64,000 bases of DNA from Odiellus spinosus (GCA_963920705.1 OY987226.1:12278501-12342500); one strand, 5' to 3'; positions 1 to 12,430 are shown, counted from the first letter of the stretch. A program made the numbers and translations. The notes: generated from the letters alone by a model not told the origin.

Positions 1-62
1 CGACTCTAGCCAAACGTTTTGAAACGGTTTAAATCGATTCCAAGGTCTAGTGTGAACGCAGC
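1..62 (-). mobile_element. Partial MITE-like repeat, cut by the window edge
   Basis: Read on the minus strand, this stretch matches the left end of the element at about 56.73-57.02 kb. Both share the core GAAACGGTTTAAATCGATTC followed by CAAGGTCTAG and the end motif TGTGAACG (here) or its close variant TATGAACG. Only the terminal 60 bases are inside the window, so the rest of the copy lies upstream. No coding capacity is visible. The match to the other copy is seen directly; calling it a transposon end is inference from the inverted ends of the full copy. Confidence 0.7.
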
Positions 63-3000
63 TTTATAAATAGCGTCCGCTTTATAGTTAAATTAATTTT
101 TCAAATATTGTATGAACCCTGGCAATTGATCGGCCCTTAATTTACGTTATAATTACTTAAAAAAATCCTTATATTTTTATTTAAGACTATTCCTTTAGAT
201 TTAAATCCACCTACTCGAATCAACAGAGTTTATCATCGCGTAAACGTGTAACTATGTGTTGGTTCCAAGACATTTTTACTTTCTCTCGGGTCTATATACA
301 TTTTAAATAAGTTGACGTTTGCAAACCGGATGAAGCTAGCTTGGATTAATATACTACGTTAGAAAACCATTCAGTATAAAATAGTTTTCGGAAACTAAGA
401 ACATTCGAGTGTCTTCATTTTTAGGGTTCCGCTTTGCATGATGAAGTCATACACACCTATGCGAGAAGGCTCTTAAGAGCGTGTCAAATAAAACGTCTGA
501 AAAATTCTACATGGTGGGTGGGATAATTTATCATAAAACCTTTAAAGTTTTGTGTCTTTCTCACATCCGTGGCTTCCTTTTCTAACAACGACACGACATT
601 GTAAAAAATAAAAAGGATATTTTTATCCACCGTGGTGTATACGGAGCCCTCGGATTTTAATGTTTCAATTTAGGCCAAGATTTGGCACCTAATTTAAAAA
701 GAGTTTTAAACAAAACATGATTTGTACTTTAACCCAAAAAAAAATGTTGATGGGTGTTTGAGGCCAAAAAGGTACAAAAATAGAAAGTGTATTGTAACAT
801 ATTAAGAACGCGCGCGAGAATCAAAGGAGAACCCGTTCATGTACCTACGAGCGTGGTGGTAAAGATATTAGAAGCTAATCCTCACATCCTTCATACAGAT
901 TAGTAAAAAGGTTTAATTCAAACAAGAATTGGGAAATCAAAATATTACCTCACCGACTTCGACGTAACCTAACCTAAAATATTTAAATTTATAATTGTGT
1001 TTGTTGGTAGGGACTTAAACCATAAAGTAACAATGTTACACGCAAAAGATTAACTAGAGATAATAAATATTCCAGTCCGAAATTAAGTATTAAAAAAATA
1101 ATCAAAATCAGATATTAAACAATAGAATTTAGCAATATTCAGTAATATGTAAAATAACCCTTTACACAGAAAATCATCAAAATATATCAAATAAACTTAA
1201 AAACAAGGACTTCAACTAATATAATTAATTCGAATCAAAAATATTCCTCTTACCATGCACTACCAAAGAGTGAGATGAATAGAAACGAATCAACATTATT
1301 AACACGGGAAAATCTTTAGAACTAGACTCTTCAAATATTTCCTGAATAATAATGAATATTTTAAACTAAAAAATCGAAAATCTTAAAAAAATATAAATAA
1401 CATACTGATAAACCGATTAAAATGAGATTAAAAAACATTATCTCGATATGACTTCCAGAAATTAATAAAAAAAAAAAAACGACATAAATCTAATTTAAAG
1501 CCCAAATAAAGGTTAATATACATGTACATATATGAACAGGTTTTATTTATCTTTTAAGTTCACCTAAATAACTATTTTAATAGGCTGGGCTGAAACATTT
1601 TTAAGAAACTTCGAAATTAAATGGGAGATATGTTTTCCATGCACTTCGTGACGTAATTTGATTCTGATACGTAATTAATGATATGTTTCAAATGAAAGGC
1701 AGAAATTTCTAAATTAAGTATATTTCAATATGAAGGAGTTTAACACCTATAGGTTACGAGAAACATTCTAGCTATCCTTATTGATGTTTCTAATCTCTAA
1801 TAATCCTTATTATTTTCTTTTTTGTTGAAGAATTCATAATCAATTTGCCACTTGAGAAGTGACCCCTTGGTTTGTAGAAATAACTCGTCCGGAAAAAGCG
1901 TAAAGATATTTTCGGTTAAAAAAGGAGCATGTATAAAAATTAAATACGGTTTGATCCGTTTCGGGAAGGGAAGATGAGAGGGATGCAATAGGGGTGATGA
2001 CGGCTATGGGATGGTGGATGAAGGATGGTTTAAGGCATTCCCCTTATTCATCTGTTGCTGCTCGCGGTATAACGACGGACCATCGTAAATCACCGCGTGT
2101 AGCGCGTTTGCCCAACTAAGTTCCGCATCCCTCGTACGCTCTTGTCGTAACCAATCGTAGGTTTCAGCGCGTGCTAAAGTTTAAACCCCTTGTATATCGA
2201 AGCAAAAAAAATCGTGGACAAAATGGAGGAGTCTAATCGTTCATACGCGGTGAAAACTTTGATTCGAAACGCATCAGCGTGTTACTGTCATAATCATCAC
2301 GTGATTTCAGCGCGTGTGATTATAGGTTCCTTTTCATCTCTAAATTTAACCAATCGTAGAAGAACTATGGAGTATTACTTTGCACGTGATGAAATTTCGT
2401 GATTATGTACTGAACTAAATCTTCCAGAGAAAGATATTCATATTTTTACCCACACACTAGATATTTGGTGCTTAACGCGCGGGCCTTCTCTCTTCAAACT
2501 CAAACGAGTCTATCATGTCATGACGTATCTACTACTACTCCAAATATGTGGACATTGATAGGATTTAATAGTTTTGCTACTAGAAATACTTGGGTTGCGT
2601 TTCTTCTGGGGTAGGACCTCCGGATTTAGGGTTCACAGTGTTGGATTCGTATATATGACAGAAGTGCCGGTCCGGAAATCCACTCACATATGTTAATTCT
2701 TTTCATAAGGACCCGATACTTTTGAGAGTGTGAATTTTTTGGAGGTTACGGATATTAGCAGCTGTTTTTAGGACAAATTTAGAATTTCTATACGTGCTTT
2801 GACACGGATTAAGTTTCGATTTGATTTATTTGAAACATCCTTCACGCAAAATGTACTGACCATGGTGAATAATATTATATTAAAAAGGAATTGAAAGGGG
2901 GAAGCTATCATAAAACGATTATTTAAAAAATTGTTTTTCTCAACTATGAAGTAGTAGTTTCATTAATTAATACAATAACATGATTTTTGAAGTTTTTAAA

Positions 3001-4440
3001 ATGTATCTCTACCTTCTGATGGTAATTTTTAGAACCATATCGGTATAAATTTGAATTTTAACTTTTCATAAAATCTAAAATTGACCAAAAAATTCTTGAA
3101 TTCTATGACGTGACAATTATTTAAATAACCATACATTAATTTAATTAAATGGTTATAAACCGACTTAACTACGTTAAATCATGAAAATCACGCCATTAAT
3201 TTTATTATCATTAAATGTTCTGTATTTTAATTAAAAAATAAACTAAATAATAATAACTTAAATTTAATGATTGTAATTTATTTTTAATATCTCTGATGAA
3301 ACACGTAGTGTTTTAAATCCATTCTAATCTCACCATATTTTCTTAAAAGTTTAAATATTCCATAATTAACTGTTACTAAATAATTAAAATTAATCTTGTG
3401 ATTAATTGAAGTTCCCCATTAATAAATTCGGAATTTTCCCTATCAAGTATTTAGCAATTCACGAATCATCTTTTGCATAGCATGGCCAACTGGTTTGGCT
3501 CATGCATGCGACACAAATATGAAAAACAATTTTTTTTTTTGGAGTCATTCATCATTCGCCTAATTCCTTGGCTCGTTCCTTTTCAAATAAAAAAGAAAAA
3601 GATTCCTTACAGCAAAGAGAGAAAAAAAATATATATTACACGAGTTTAACACATGACGGAAAAGTTACACCTAAGACTAGGTCAGGACGTCATATATAAC
3701 TCCCCTATCCCTTCATCCCCTTCCTCTTTAGGACCATGAGGATACAAGATGGAAATAGTCTCAAAAGTGACGTACCCGGGTGTTAGGGGTCACCAGGAAG
3801 GTGGCGTCTAGTGTCAATCATTGTCATTTAGAAAACCCAGCCAGCTAGGAGGGGAAAACATAGGGAGTATACCCAGCCAAGAGTTGTCGTGGGAAGAGAA
3901 CCGTATAGGCGACGAATCTAGATGGATAGGGGGGGATGGAGTACGTCATTAAATATCGTCACAGGAACTTTGAGGCTTCCAGTGTGGAGAATTTTATAGT
4001 CTAGGAGAAGGGGGGTGGGGCGACGTGGACATCGTAAAATGATATAACACGGTATATGTGTCGGTTCCTGGTTTAATGGGACGAACGAAGACTAGCTGCG
4101 CGAGATTAGTACCACTTCTTTCTCTTTTCTATATATGCCTTATATCATTCGCGCTCTTTTTGTGGCTTTTTCGGATGACCAAAGCGACCACGAATGGTGG
4201 CAATGTTATTATTACGAGCTATAAACAGTGGGTTAAGAATAGGTTATAAAATTGGATATTTTGTTTATTTCAATTCCAAATTTCCTTTTTTAAAAAACCG
4301 TCTTGGTATTTTATCTGTTCGTATTTTATAAAAAGAGTTTGATTAGGTATCTAACTGAAGAATGCATATATTTTTAATATATTTGTGATTAATTTTATGT
4401 ATTTGTACCATAGTAACCAATTTCATAACCAAATAAGCCG
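63..4440. other. Unannotated AT-rich non-coding stretch
   Basis: No open frame here exceeds 70 codons and no RNA gene was recognised. Most of it is AT-rich with short A and T runs. A patch at about 3.66-4.23 kb is richer in G and in GGGG runs than its surroundings but shows no coding pattern. The phrases TTTCAGCGCGTG and ACCAATCGTAG each recur twice between 2.1 and 2.4 kb, suggesting a small diverged repeat. Confidence 0.6.
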
Positions 4441-4600
4441 CAATTAAATATTCCAATATGCATCAATTACATATGAAAATATGCAGCAATTATATATGAA
4501 AATATGCAGCAATTACATATGAAAATATTCAGTAATTACATATGCCAATATGCAGCAATTACATATCCAAATATGCAGCAATTATAAATTCCAGTAACAA
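4441..4600. repeat. 23-bp tandem repeat, about 7 copies
   Basis: Unit starts fall at 4441, 4464, 4487, 4510, 4533, 4556 and 4579, an almost exact 23-base step. The unit core reads CAATTACATATGAAAATATG and ends CAG. Copies differ by a few substitutions, for example CCAATATG for AAAATATG. The step is regular, so this is a tandem array rather than chance AT-rich sequence. Confidence 0.9.
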
Positions 4601-4617
4601 ATTACAAATATTAATTG

Positions 4618-4760
4618 TATTAATTAATTACTAGCCTAGTTACCAACTGAATATCTTAATTCAATGAATTACTAACTTAGCAACCAGTTACATGTATTAA
4701 TTAAATGAATTACTAGCTTAGCAACCAATTACATATCTTAATTTAATGAATTATTAGGAT
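4618..4760. repeat. 41-bp tandem repeat, about 3.5 copies
   Basis: The phrase AATTACTAGCTTAG and variants recur at 4625, 4667, 4708 and 4749, a 41-42 base step. Each is followed by CAACCAATTACATATCTTAA or a close variant. It directly follows the 23-bp array and shares the CAATTACATAT phrase with it, so the two arrays may have a common origin. Confidence 0.8.
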
Positions 4761-7153
4761 AGTATAACAACTACACATTTTCAAATCAAACTCCTTCTCG
4801 TAATCCTAACACCGAAGCTAAATATAAATAAACCCTCTGGGATGATGGTCACATTATGTGAAATAAACTAGTAAGTGTTCTGTATATAGAGAAAGAAATG
4901 GGAGTAGAAAATTCAGCGGAGTCTATCTTTATTACATTTTCCTTAAATCTGTCTGGGAAAACCTAAAAAAAAAAAACCCAACTACGTTTAGACAGACATA
5001 AAATACATTCCCCCCATTCTCTTTCTAACAATACAACGGCTAGTCGCTAAAATCACCCCAATAGAAGACTCGAATTTCTCCAAGTGACGGACTACAATGA
5101 CGATTGCGTACAACACCCATATCCCCTATCCTAGTGGGGATTAAGCCCCGCGCGAGAGAGTCTCCGCGAGGATAGAAAGTCGAGAGCCAAGGCTTAGATC
5201 CTCAATTCTTACCGTAAGGAGATATTTTGTGCGTTTACAAAGTTTTAATAAAGGAATAAAGAGGGGTATGCTTTTAAAATTAGGATACTGTTAGCCCTTG
5301 GCTTTATTATATGGGTTTATAAGAATGTTTTCCCCTTTTCAATAACATATATACCTATATAAAAAAAAAGATTCCGAGGTTTGGTCATCAAGAAGCATCA
5401 TCGTCATTTCAGAGGTTTTTTTTTCTTTTTTTTTCTTTTCAACTTATGTCTGTACCAAAGGTTAAGCTTTTGTACTGTGATCTTTAACTATACTGCCAAA
5501 ACATAGCGGTAATAATTCGAGTTTGGTATACTTTCACGGTGATAAAAACCCCAAAAGTTTTCCAGTTCGTTTCAGTATGAAAGTGCTACGCCATCAATTT
5601 AGAAAAAAAAATGTTTGATTTTAAAACCTAAATACAACTAATTTTTTTAAATAATTAGTATCTTAATAGCTCAAAGCAATTAAACGCCATTCACTAAATT
5701 AATTAAGATTAATTTATGATACCCAGTTTTAAGTTTCAATTAATGTAATGTACTCTAATAAATTTCAAAATATTAATTTAACAAATTTTAGTTAAATATG
5801 AATCGTGGCTTTGTAAGAATTGAATTTTAAGTTTGAAACGAACTGAATAAAAATTATATATCGTAAAGAAAAATAAAACAGAGAAGAGTAAGTTAAAGGA
5901 TGAAGAATAATAAAAAAAATTCAAATAGCATCGCTAGCTGAAAATTCATTTCATGAGCGTTAAAACTCCATATTGTCGACCCCCATTTATCTTCTATCCA
6001 CGTTGTAAGATTCAATGAAGTTTAAACCAGTAAAGTCTCTCAAAACTTGGGAATACATTAACCACTATTTCTCCTTTTAATATAATATTCTCCATTAACT
6101 ATATCTTCCTGAACAAACTTCTAGTCCAAATCAATATAAAATCTCATCACGTACAAACTTAAGTCTCCTTTCGATTTACCACAACCAAATCATACGGATA
6201 TTGACGCTAGCTTAGCTTTATACCCACTGCAAATTTCAAAGGATTTTAATGATAACAGTCCGCACCACTACCGCCAATAAACGGCTGGGATACTAAAAAA
6301 AATAAAAAAATTTCCAGCCTCTCTCTCACTCTTTTGGAGAGTCCCTTTTTAACAATAGGAGAAAAAGAGCAAGGACTCTGAGAGGCTGGGGATATGAATA
6401 GCGGAATAGCTTTTGATGCTTAGAGGAGGAGAGTAAGAGAGAGAGCGAGTGAAAGGTTTGAAGTAGGAGCAAAAAAAATGAAGGGGTCGAAATGAGCTTT
6501 AATGAGAAATAAATGTTCTTCCGAGTTTTTCTAGACCTCTTTCATTCACATTTGGCCAAGAGAGAGTGAGAGAATGAGAGCCAGAAGAGAGAATAAAAAC
6601 GCTATTAAAATGAAGAGGGTTTCGTTTTCTTTTGTAGTTTTTCCCCAATTTTTTTTTTTTTTATTTTATTATATTATATTTTAGTTACTAAGTCTTGGCT
6701 TCCTTTTCAATTCTCACTTGGGTTTTTAGTTCTTTATAATTGATAGAAAAAGTCCGTACTCTCTAATTAGTTCGGCCAGGATGAGGAAAAGCGCGATTTC
6801 ATTGTTAGATTTGTACCGGTTTTTACATTATTACAATACTAACGTAGCAAATCTTGGAATTTAAATACCTTTGAATTTGAAATTTATGCTAGACTCGATA
6901 TTCAAAGAAAGGAACTTGGTTTTGCTACTATATACAGATTGATGAACAATGTTTTAAAATTGCATAAGGAAATGTAGGCCTACTTGTATTCAAATATTCA
7001 CTAAGCCTAACTATTTATTTTTTGAATGTAAATCGCGTTGAGTTTTAGTTTTAAAGTATTTTACTTCAAAAATATTAACTGCATGTTTTCGACCTCCAAA
7101 TATCTTTGCCAGTCTTGAGATTAGTTAAATTAACTTTGTATTTGAATATAACA
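4761..7153. other. Unannotated non-coding stretch
   Basis: No coding region was recognised. It contains poly-T-rich and purine-rich patches, notably GAGAGAGAG-type sequence between 6.3 and 6.6 kb, and one imperfect hairpin listed separately. Everything else is ordinary AT-rich sequence. Confidence 0.6.
6313..6393. repeat. Imperfect inverted repeat (hairpin)
   Basis: CCAGCCTCTC on the left pairs with GAGAGGCTGG on the right, and inside these GAGAGTCC pairs imperfectly with AAGGACTCT. The total span is about 80 bases. It could be a very short foldback element or a chance structure in a CT/GA-rich patch. No function is inferred. Confidence 0.45.
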
Positions 7154-7567
7154 AGGGGGAATGCACCTTCCAACAAGTGATTTTTTATCTATTCCTTATC
7201 GTTTAAAAATTATGGCGTCGACCAGTAAAAACATTTACAGACAAATATTAAACTAGAAATTTATCCGGAAAATAGACTTAGCTGAATTCATGGAGATCCC
7301 GAATTTCTTCGCATTTAAAGGGTCAGCGACCAATGAGCAAAGGACCGTCGTTAAGGCGAGATCTTCGTGAGACTTTCAATAACATTCGATTGGTCGCTGA
7401 CCTTTCAATGCGAAGAAATTCAGGATTTCCTTGAATCCAGCTAAGCCTATTTTCCGGGTAAGTTTTAAATTTATTTCTAGTTAAGTATTTATTAATATAT
7501 GATTAGGCATATTTAAACCATAAGCAATCGATAAAAAAATTATTGTTAGAATACATAGCCCCTCTCT
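7154..7567. mobile_element. TTAA-flanked foldback element, copy A (about 414 bp)
   Basis: The element begins AGGGGGAATGCA and ends with the complementary GCCCCTCTCT followed by TTAA. The two halves are inverted copies: TTATCGTTTAAA...TTAAACTAGAAAT...TAGACTTAGCTGAATTCAT on the left pairs with TGAATCCAGCTAAGCCTATT...TTTCTAGTTAA...TTTAAACC...AATCGATAAA on the right. The inner arms carry GGTCAGCGACCAAT and ATTGGTCGCTGACC. A related copy lies at 32.6-33.3 kb. No open frame is inside, so it must be non-autonomous. A 3' TTAA is present; the 5' side reads AACA, so the left target site is degraded. Confidence 0.85.
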
Positions 7568-8368
7568 TTAATGATGCCAAACAATTATAATTATTTAATT
7601 TAAGCTTTGATATATTAATAGCAAATTGTTCACTTTAAATTCAAAAAACTATAAAAAGCCTTATCTTTCGCGATGAAATCAATTACTTCCCTTTTACATA
7701 TCATCTCCCCTTTAAATGAAATATTATTCAAAACATTCACCTCTAATTATTCGAAAATATAAATTCTACGGTTCATTGAACAAAATCTCCCATACGGTAG
7801 TTAAAACACTAGAGTATAATCCTCGATAACAAATCTTTTAATATTTTTTTAAAAACAAAATATCGATGAAATTGAGATCGCCTTATAAAATTTACGAGTC
7901 TAATGGCCCCCTATTGGCGAGTACAGGTACTTAAAATACGAGGAAGTGGTATACGAAAAGAAAAAAAAGTTTGGGAAATTAAATTAAACGCAATATTAAA
8001 AACCAGATGCGGCGGAAAAGAGATCGGGCAGCCAACGAAAATGAATTTTTTTTCTTCTTACCCAAGCCCCTCCATCTCAAGCGAGGAACTTTTTCGCAAA
8101 AGCAGTTAAGCCTAAAGCGAGTATGATAAAGTGAAGCAGCGTTTTCATATATTTTCATATTGAAGCTAAATATTATTATTTTTTCAATTGAAATGATGCT
8201 CTTTGTGATTTATCACCAAAACTATTCGGAATTTGAGTAACATATGCAAATATATAAAAAAAAACTACAATTATGCACAAAAAAAAAGGTTATAATTGGA
8301 ATCTACTTCGACTTTTGCGATTACAAAAAAATCTAATCTATAGATGAAGGGACCAATTCGTTCTTTGA
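7568..8368. other. Unannotated AT-rich stretch
   Basis: Nothing recognisable is seen. The 68-codon open frame at 7903-8109 has no known motif and is probably chance. Confidence 0.55.
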
Positions 8369-8787
8369 CCATTCAAAATAATTCTAAGCCATTCAAAAGA
8401 ATTCGAGGCCATTCGAAAGAATTCGAGGCCATTCAAAAGAATTCGAGGCCATTCAAAAGAATTCGAGGCCATTCAAAAAAATTCGAGGCCATTCAAAAGA
8501 ATTCGAGGCCATTCAAAAGAATTCGAGGCCATTCAAAAGAATTCGAGGCCATTCAAAAGAATTTGAGGCCATTCAAAAGAATTTGAGGCCATTCAAAAGA
8601 ATTTGAGGCCATTCAAAAGAATTTGAGGCCATTCAAAAGAATTTGAGGCCATTCAAAAGAATTTGAGGCCATTCAAAGAATTCGAGGCCATTCAAAAGAA
8701 TTCGAGGCCATTCAAAAGAATTCGAGGCCATTCAAAAGAATTCGAGGCCATTCAAAAGAATTCGAGGCCATTCAAAAGAATTCGAAG
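8369..8787. repeat. 20-bp minisatellite, about 21 copies
   Basis: The unit is CCATTCAAAAGAATTCGAGG repeated with almost no change. Variants sit in blocks: copies with ATTCGAGG, then a run of about seven with ATTTGAGG (about 8561-8680), then ATTCGAGG again. One unit near 8683 has lost a base, shifting the phase. Because 20 is not a multiple of 3 and the unit has no stop in some frames, open frames of 79-80 codons appear here; they are repeat artefacts. Each unit contains an EcoRI-like GAATTC palindrome. Confidence 0.97.
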
Positions 8788-8932
8788 GCTCGAAGCCCAA
8801 TTACTTCGACTACAAGGACCTGAGCAGAATTCTTCGTGGGTCCAGGTTCTTATTGTCTCGATTACTACGCCACTACAAGCTACCAAGTTAGAAACGTTTT
8901 GAATCATTCGATCATGTTAATTTTTATGTACG

Positions 8933-8970
8933 GGCAACCACATATTATAGGCTATGCCTCCGTGGTTGCC
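8933..8970. repeat. Perfect-armed hairpin
   Basis: GGCAACCAC (8933-8941) is followed, after about 20 bases, by its exact complement GTGGTTGCC (8962-8970). The loop itself carries the smaller inverted pair AGGC-TAT-GCCT, giving a two-tier stem. The hairpin is GC-rich compared with its flanks. No RNA family is recognised. Confidence 0.6.
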
Positions 8971-9765
8971 TGCAACGTAGTTGTGAAAGGAATATTATTA
9001 TAATTCAGCTTTCTACTTAAAAACGACAAATATGATGCAACATGACGTGATTTTGTTTTCCCGAGCTTTGAAAACGCTTCTTTAGTGAAAGGTAGTGAAG
9101 GTAAAACGCGGTCAAATGAAATTTCCATCTGTACGAAGTTTAGAGGAGAAATTTTTCTTATCTCGAGGCGTCGTGCAATAGGTATGGGGGGAAAAACTTG
9201 CGCAGGGAGCGAAAAAGAAAATTTGCATATCTGTCAATGAAGAATATATGACGCAGAAATTGAACCCACGGGGGTTTTTCGCCGATTTCTTTAGGTATAT
9301 TTTTTCTCCTGGTCTGGTCGTCTTTTCCACGATATTTTTTAAATCATAGGATCGTAGTTCGCTAGGGTGCGTTGGACGCGATCAACCGTGAAACGCGCCA
9401 AACGTTGATCGAACCTCCTTGAATTTCGCAACTATACTAAACCAGGACCCTTATATGAAATGAAACATTTATGGGGCAAAGGATGCCATGTAGAAAAAGG
9501 GTAACACCATACTTGACTGACAATGTCAACTATTTCGTATTGATCAAGTAATTGCGTAATTATGACGTAAATCCGTTGATCTAGTCAATATAATGACTCG
9601 CGCTAAACATATTTACCATTTAAAAAGGATCAACCATAGTGGCACGCGATCGTGAAGTCATTCGGTAACTAAACACCGTATTCTACTCGATAAAAAAATT
9701 CTTCAAGTTACCTATATAAACCCTAGGTTTTATCTTAAGGTTTAATCAGAAGTCTACGACTCACT

Positions 9766-9815
9766 TCTATGAGAGGGGGTATTTTCCTTAGGCAAAACCG
9801 GGTCGTAACCAGGGC
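9766..9815 (+). repeat. Dispersed repeat segment, copy 1
   Basis: This stretch, with TTTTCCTTAGGC, AAACCG and GTCGTAACCA in order, matches 44803-44856 in the same orientation, with a few substitutions. It looks like part of an interspersed repeat whose borders I cannot define from two diverged copies. Confidence 0.6.
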
Positions 9816-10992
9816 AGGTAAATATATTCCTGGTTTAATATAGTAAATATTTACAAATAAAATATATTTTGAATGAAAGAGCTTTTTCTTGTTTGTTATA
9901 CTCATGTTGTTTTGGAGTTGTCCCGACAACTTGTTTCCTTATTAGGTTGAAAACGTTGTATCAACACGTTATAATAACAGGTGTGTACATACTATATAAT
10001 GAAATAATTCCAATATAAATATATTACTTTTAGAGTTCATAAAACTTTAAAGTTTATAAAGCTATTGATGAAATGAAAATTGGTCCTCTTGAAGAAGTAC
10101 ACGTTTATTCCAATTTATCATGATAAATACCATCCTTCAGTTCAAGAGAGGTTTAACTTGTTTCAAACTAGCATGGTTATAATACGAATTAAAACTAGTT
10201 TTTCTGTTTTTTAAAAATTACTCTCGAAGAGCTATATAAGTACGGGCGAAGATAGGCGGGCGTCTTTAGTAAAGGTCGAGTTATACTCGAGTACTTGTCT
10301 TAGATTATATTTGCAGGCGTGAAGCCCGGTCGTCTAATATGTTACGTATTGTATATCGCGCCCTGCCCTTATTAGACGAGGTTCTATATAGCTAGATATA
10401 TCTCTCTCTCTCTCGAAACTGTTCCGGGGGGTAATTAACTAAACAGTTCGGGTGTGTATATATTGAGAGGAAAACGCCTTCGAGCCATTCAACGCGCTAT
10501 CTGCAGAACCAACGTCTTTTAACTTATAGGATATATTCGCGGGAGACAATTCTAAAGGACTCACCGATTCACGCGAATGATCTCGTAAAGGAGATATTAA
10601 TGGAATAAAATGCTCTTCAATCTTAATTGTAATACAGGTGAAAAAGTTACTTTTGATGGCTACATCCTCTTCCTATAGCGACGAGGCGAAATTTCGTGTT
10701 AATATAATCGATAGAGGGTATTAATACGAGGTGTTCGAATTTTTTTGAAAGTTCAGTAACAATTTATTGATAATATAATGCCCCGAAACCAAATATCTAA
10801 AGGTTCAAGATGGTTTTCATTTAGGATTGTTTTAAATTTTGATACAGTTTTTTATCAAGAACTTATTCAAGAATCTAAGAACATATCTCTAATATCAACC
10901 TCGCATATTTTGTAGCCAAAATTCTTCCGCTATTCGCTTTCTTAAACCTTTTGGAGTTTAAATCACGAATAAATTGGATTAAAATAGTTATA

Positions 10993-11312
10993 GCAAGAAT
11001 CCATTCAGGTTCCATAAGAATATGGGAGGGCCGCGATTCAATAACCATCCTCCCAAACTTTGTAGCAAAAGTTCGTCTGCTTCGAATCGATTTTTCAAGT
11101 AAATCGCTCCTGACATTATATTATTAACCCGCGCCACTAACGACCTTGACATAATATTTTGGGCAATAAAAATGGAGCCGACCGAAAAAGGATCTAAGCG
11201 TACAAATGTTGCGAAAAATGCAGACGAACTTTTGTTACAAAGTTTGGGAGGATGGTACCAGAGGCTAAAGCTATGCTCCCATATTCTTATGGAACCTGAA
11301 TGGATTCTTGGT
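10993..11312. mobile_element. Foldback repeat with arms of about 90 bp
   Basis: The left arm, from CAAGAATCCATTCAGGTTCC through ATAAGAATATGGGAGG and CATCCTCCCAAACTTTGTAG to AAAAGTTCGTCTGC, is repeated inverted at about 11222-11312. About 140 bases separate the arms. Only a block of about 20 bases inside each arm is diverged. Upstream, at about 10895-10925, a diverged direct copy of the AACTTTGTAGCAAAAGTTC part is also seen. The 66-codon frame at 11172-11372 lies across the right arm and is not a gene candidate. Confidence 0.8.
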
Positions 11313-11989
11313 TCTAGTACCTTCCACAGTGTATTGTTTTATTGTTTTAAGTTTCAATTAGATAATTTTTGATTAGTCCAATTAAATTTATACTCTAAAA
11401 CGATGTAATCCGCCTCTTGATTTAATGTTAACTGAAAGCTTAATTCCTATACAATAACTATATTATTTTAGGAAGAATTCGAGTCTTTCTGAGCTTGCAA
11501 AAAAAGCCACCACGATGATCGATTTAAGGTTTTAATATTAGCTTCACCTTCCAGGAAAAATAAAAAATAAATCCCCTGGAGATATTTGAGATAGAGAAAA
11601 AAAAAACCTAAAGAAACTTATTTTGAAAAAAAGTCATTGGTTGCGGGAGAAAACTTGGTGAAACAATGTTCACTCCCACACACACACGTTCCGCACAACA
11701 AGTAGCCTCTCTATCTCTTAGGGACCCCGCGCGGTAAAACCCGCCAAGAAGAAAATGGAAAAAAAATAAGAAAAATGTCTAAAAATTTTTGGTCCTGGAA
11801 TTCTATCGATCGAACGCGGAGGTCCTCGGGCCATTCTTATAGAAAACTTTGGTGGGGTCAGGCGAATTTATCTGATACTTTTTTTATACCGAGATATCCA
11901 TGAACAGTTGCTGAATGTAGTTTACGGCTAAATGGACTTAAATTCTTATACAAACTTTATGCAATCCAGTCAATGTCGCTAACAGGAGC
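11313..11989. other. Unannotated stretch
   Basis: AT-rich sequence with a short CACACACA run near 11.68 kb. No gene or repeat was recognised. Confidence 0.55.
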
Positions 11990-12211
11990 GATGTTTCGAG
12001 AATATTCAATAGACTTAAACCATATAAATAAATTATGGATAATTAAGGACTTTCTATTCTCAACCCAGAATTTAGGACAATTCATGAATGCACATGGAAC
12101 GATGTTTCGAGAATATTCAATAGACTTAAACCATATAAATAAATTATGGATAATTAAGGACTTTCTATTCTCAACCCAGAATTTAGGACAATTCATGAAT
12201 GCACGTAGGAC
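11990..12211. repeat. 111-bp direct tandem duplication
   Basis: The segment starting GATGTTTCGAGAATATTC at 11990 is repeated at 12101 with about 104 identical bases. The period of 111 is a multiple of 3, which keeps frames open on both strands (about 80 codons each), each simply repeating a 37-residue block. The 3' part of the unit, AGAATTTAGGACAATTC, matches the 31-bp array that follows, so the duplication reached into the edge of that array. Near identity implies a recent event. Confidence 0.95.
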
Positions 12212-12430
12212 AATTTAAGACTTTTAAGAATTTAGGACGATTTAAAATACATTATAGACAATTTGGGATAATCCAAAAGATATTATCGAGAACTTAGGAC
12301 AACTCAGAAGATTTTACCGAGAATTTATTACAACCCAAAAGATTTTAGCGAGAATTTAGGACAACTCAAAAGATTTTAGAGAGAATTTAGGACAGCTCAA
12401 AATATAATATTCAGAATTTGGGACACTTAG
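12212..12430. repeat. Diverged 31-bp tandem repeat
   Basis: The phrase GAGAATTTAGGACAACTC followed by AAAAGATTTTAG recurs with a step of about 31 bases in some six or seven degraded copies. Clearest units are at about 12.30-12.40 kb. It adjoins the 111-bp duplication, which contains one unit of the same phrase. Confidence 0.8.

Larger units (their letters stand above)
8788..10992. other. Unannotated non-coding stretch
   Basis: No gene recognised. It contains a strong short hairpin at 8933-8970, a dispersed-repeat segment at 9766-9815, a short inverted pair CGATCAAC/GTTGATCG near 9.38-9.41 kb, and an inverted pair TCGTCTAATA/TATTAGACGA near 10.33-10.38 kb. The rest is AT-rich. Confidence 0.55.

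Noticed and set aside
960-980. AACCTAACCT string (and TTAGGTTAG near 13.34 kb) recalling the arthropod TTAGG telomere repeat
   Set aside because: Only two units each; far too short for telomeric sequence and weak as taxonomic evidence.
8369-8787. Regular short repeats considered as a CRISPR array
   Set aside because: Units are contiguous with no unique spacers, and the window is eukaryotic in character; this is a minisatellite. The same holds for the other arrays.
9355-9425. GGTTCGATC-like string on the minus strand recalling a tRNA B box
   Set aside because: The surrounding sequence does not fold as a cloverleaf and lacks an A box at the proper distance.
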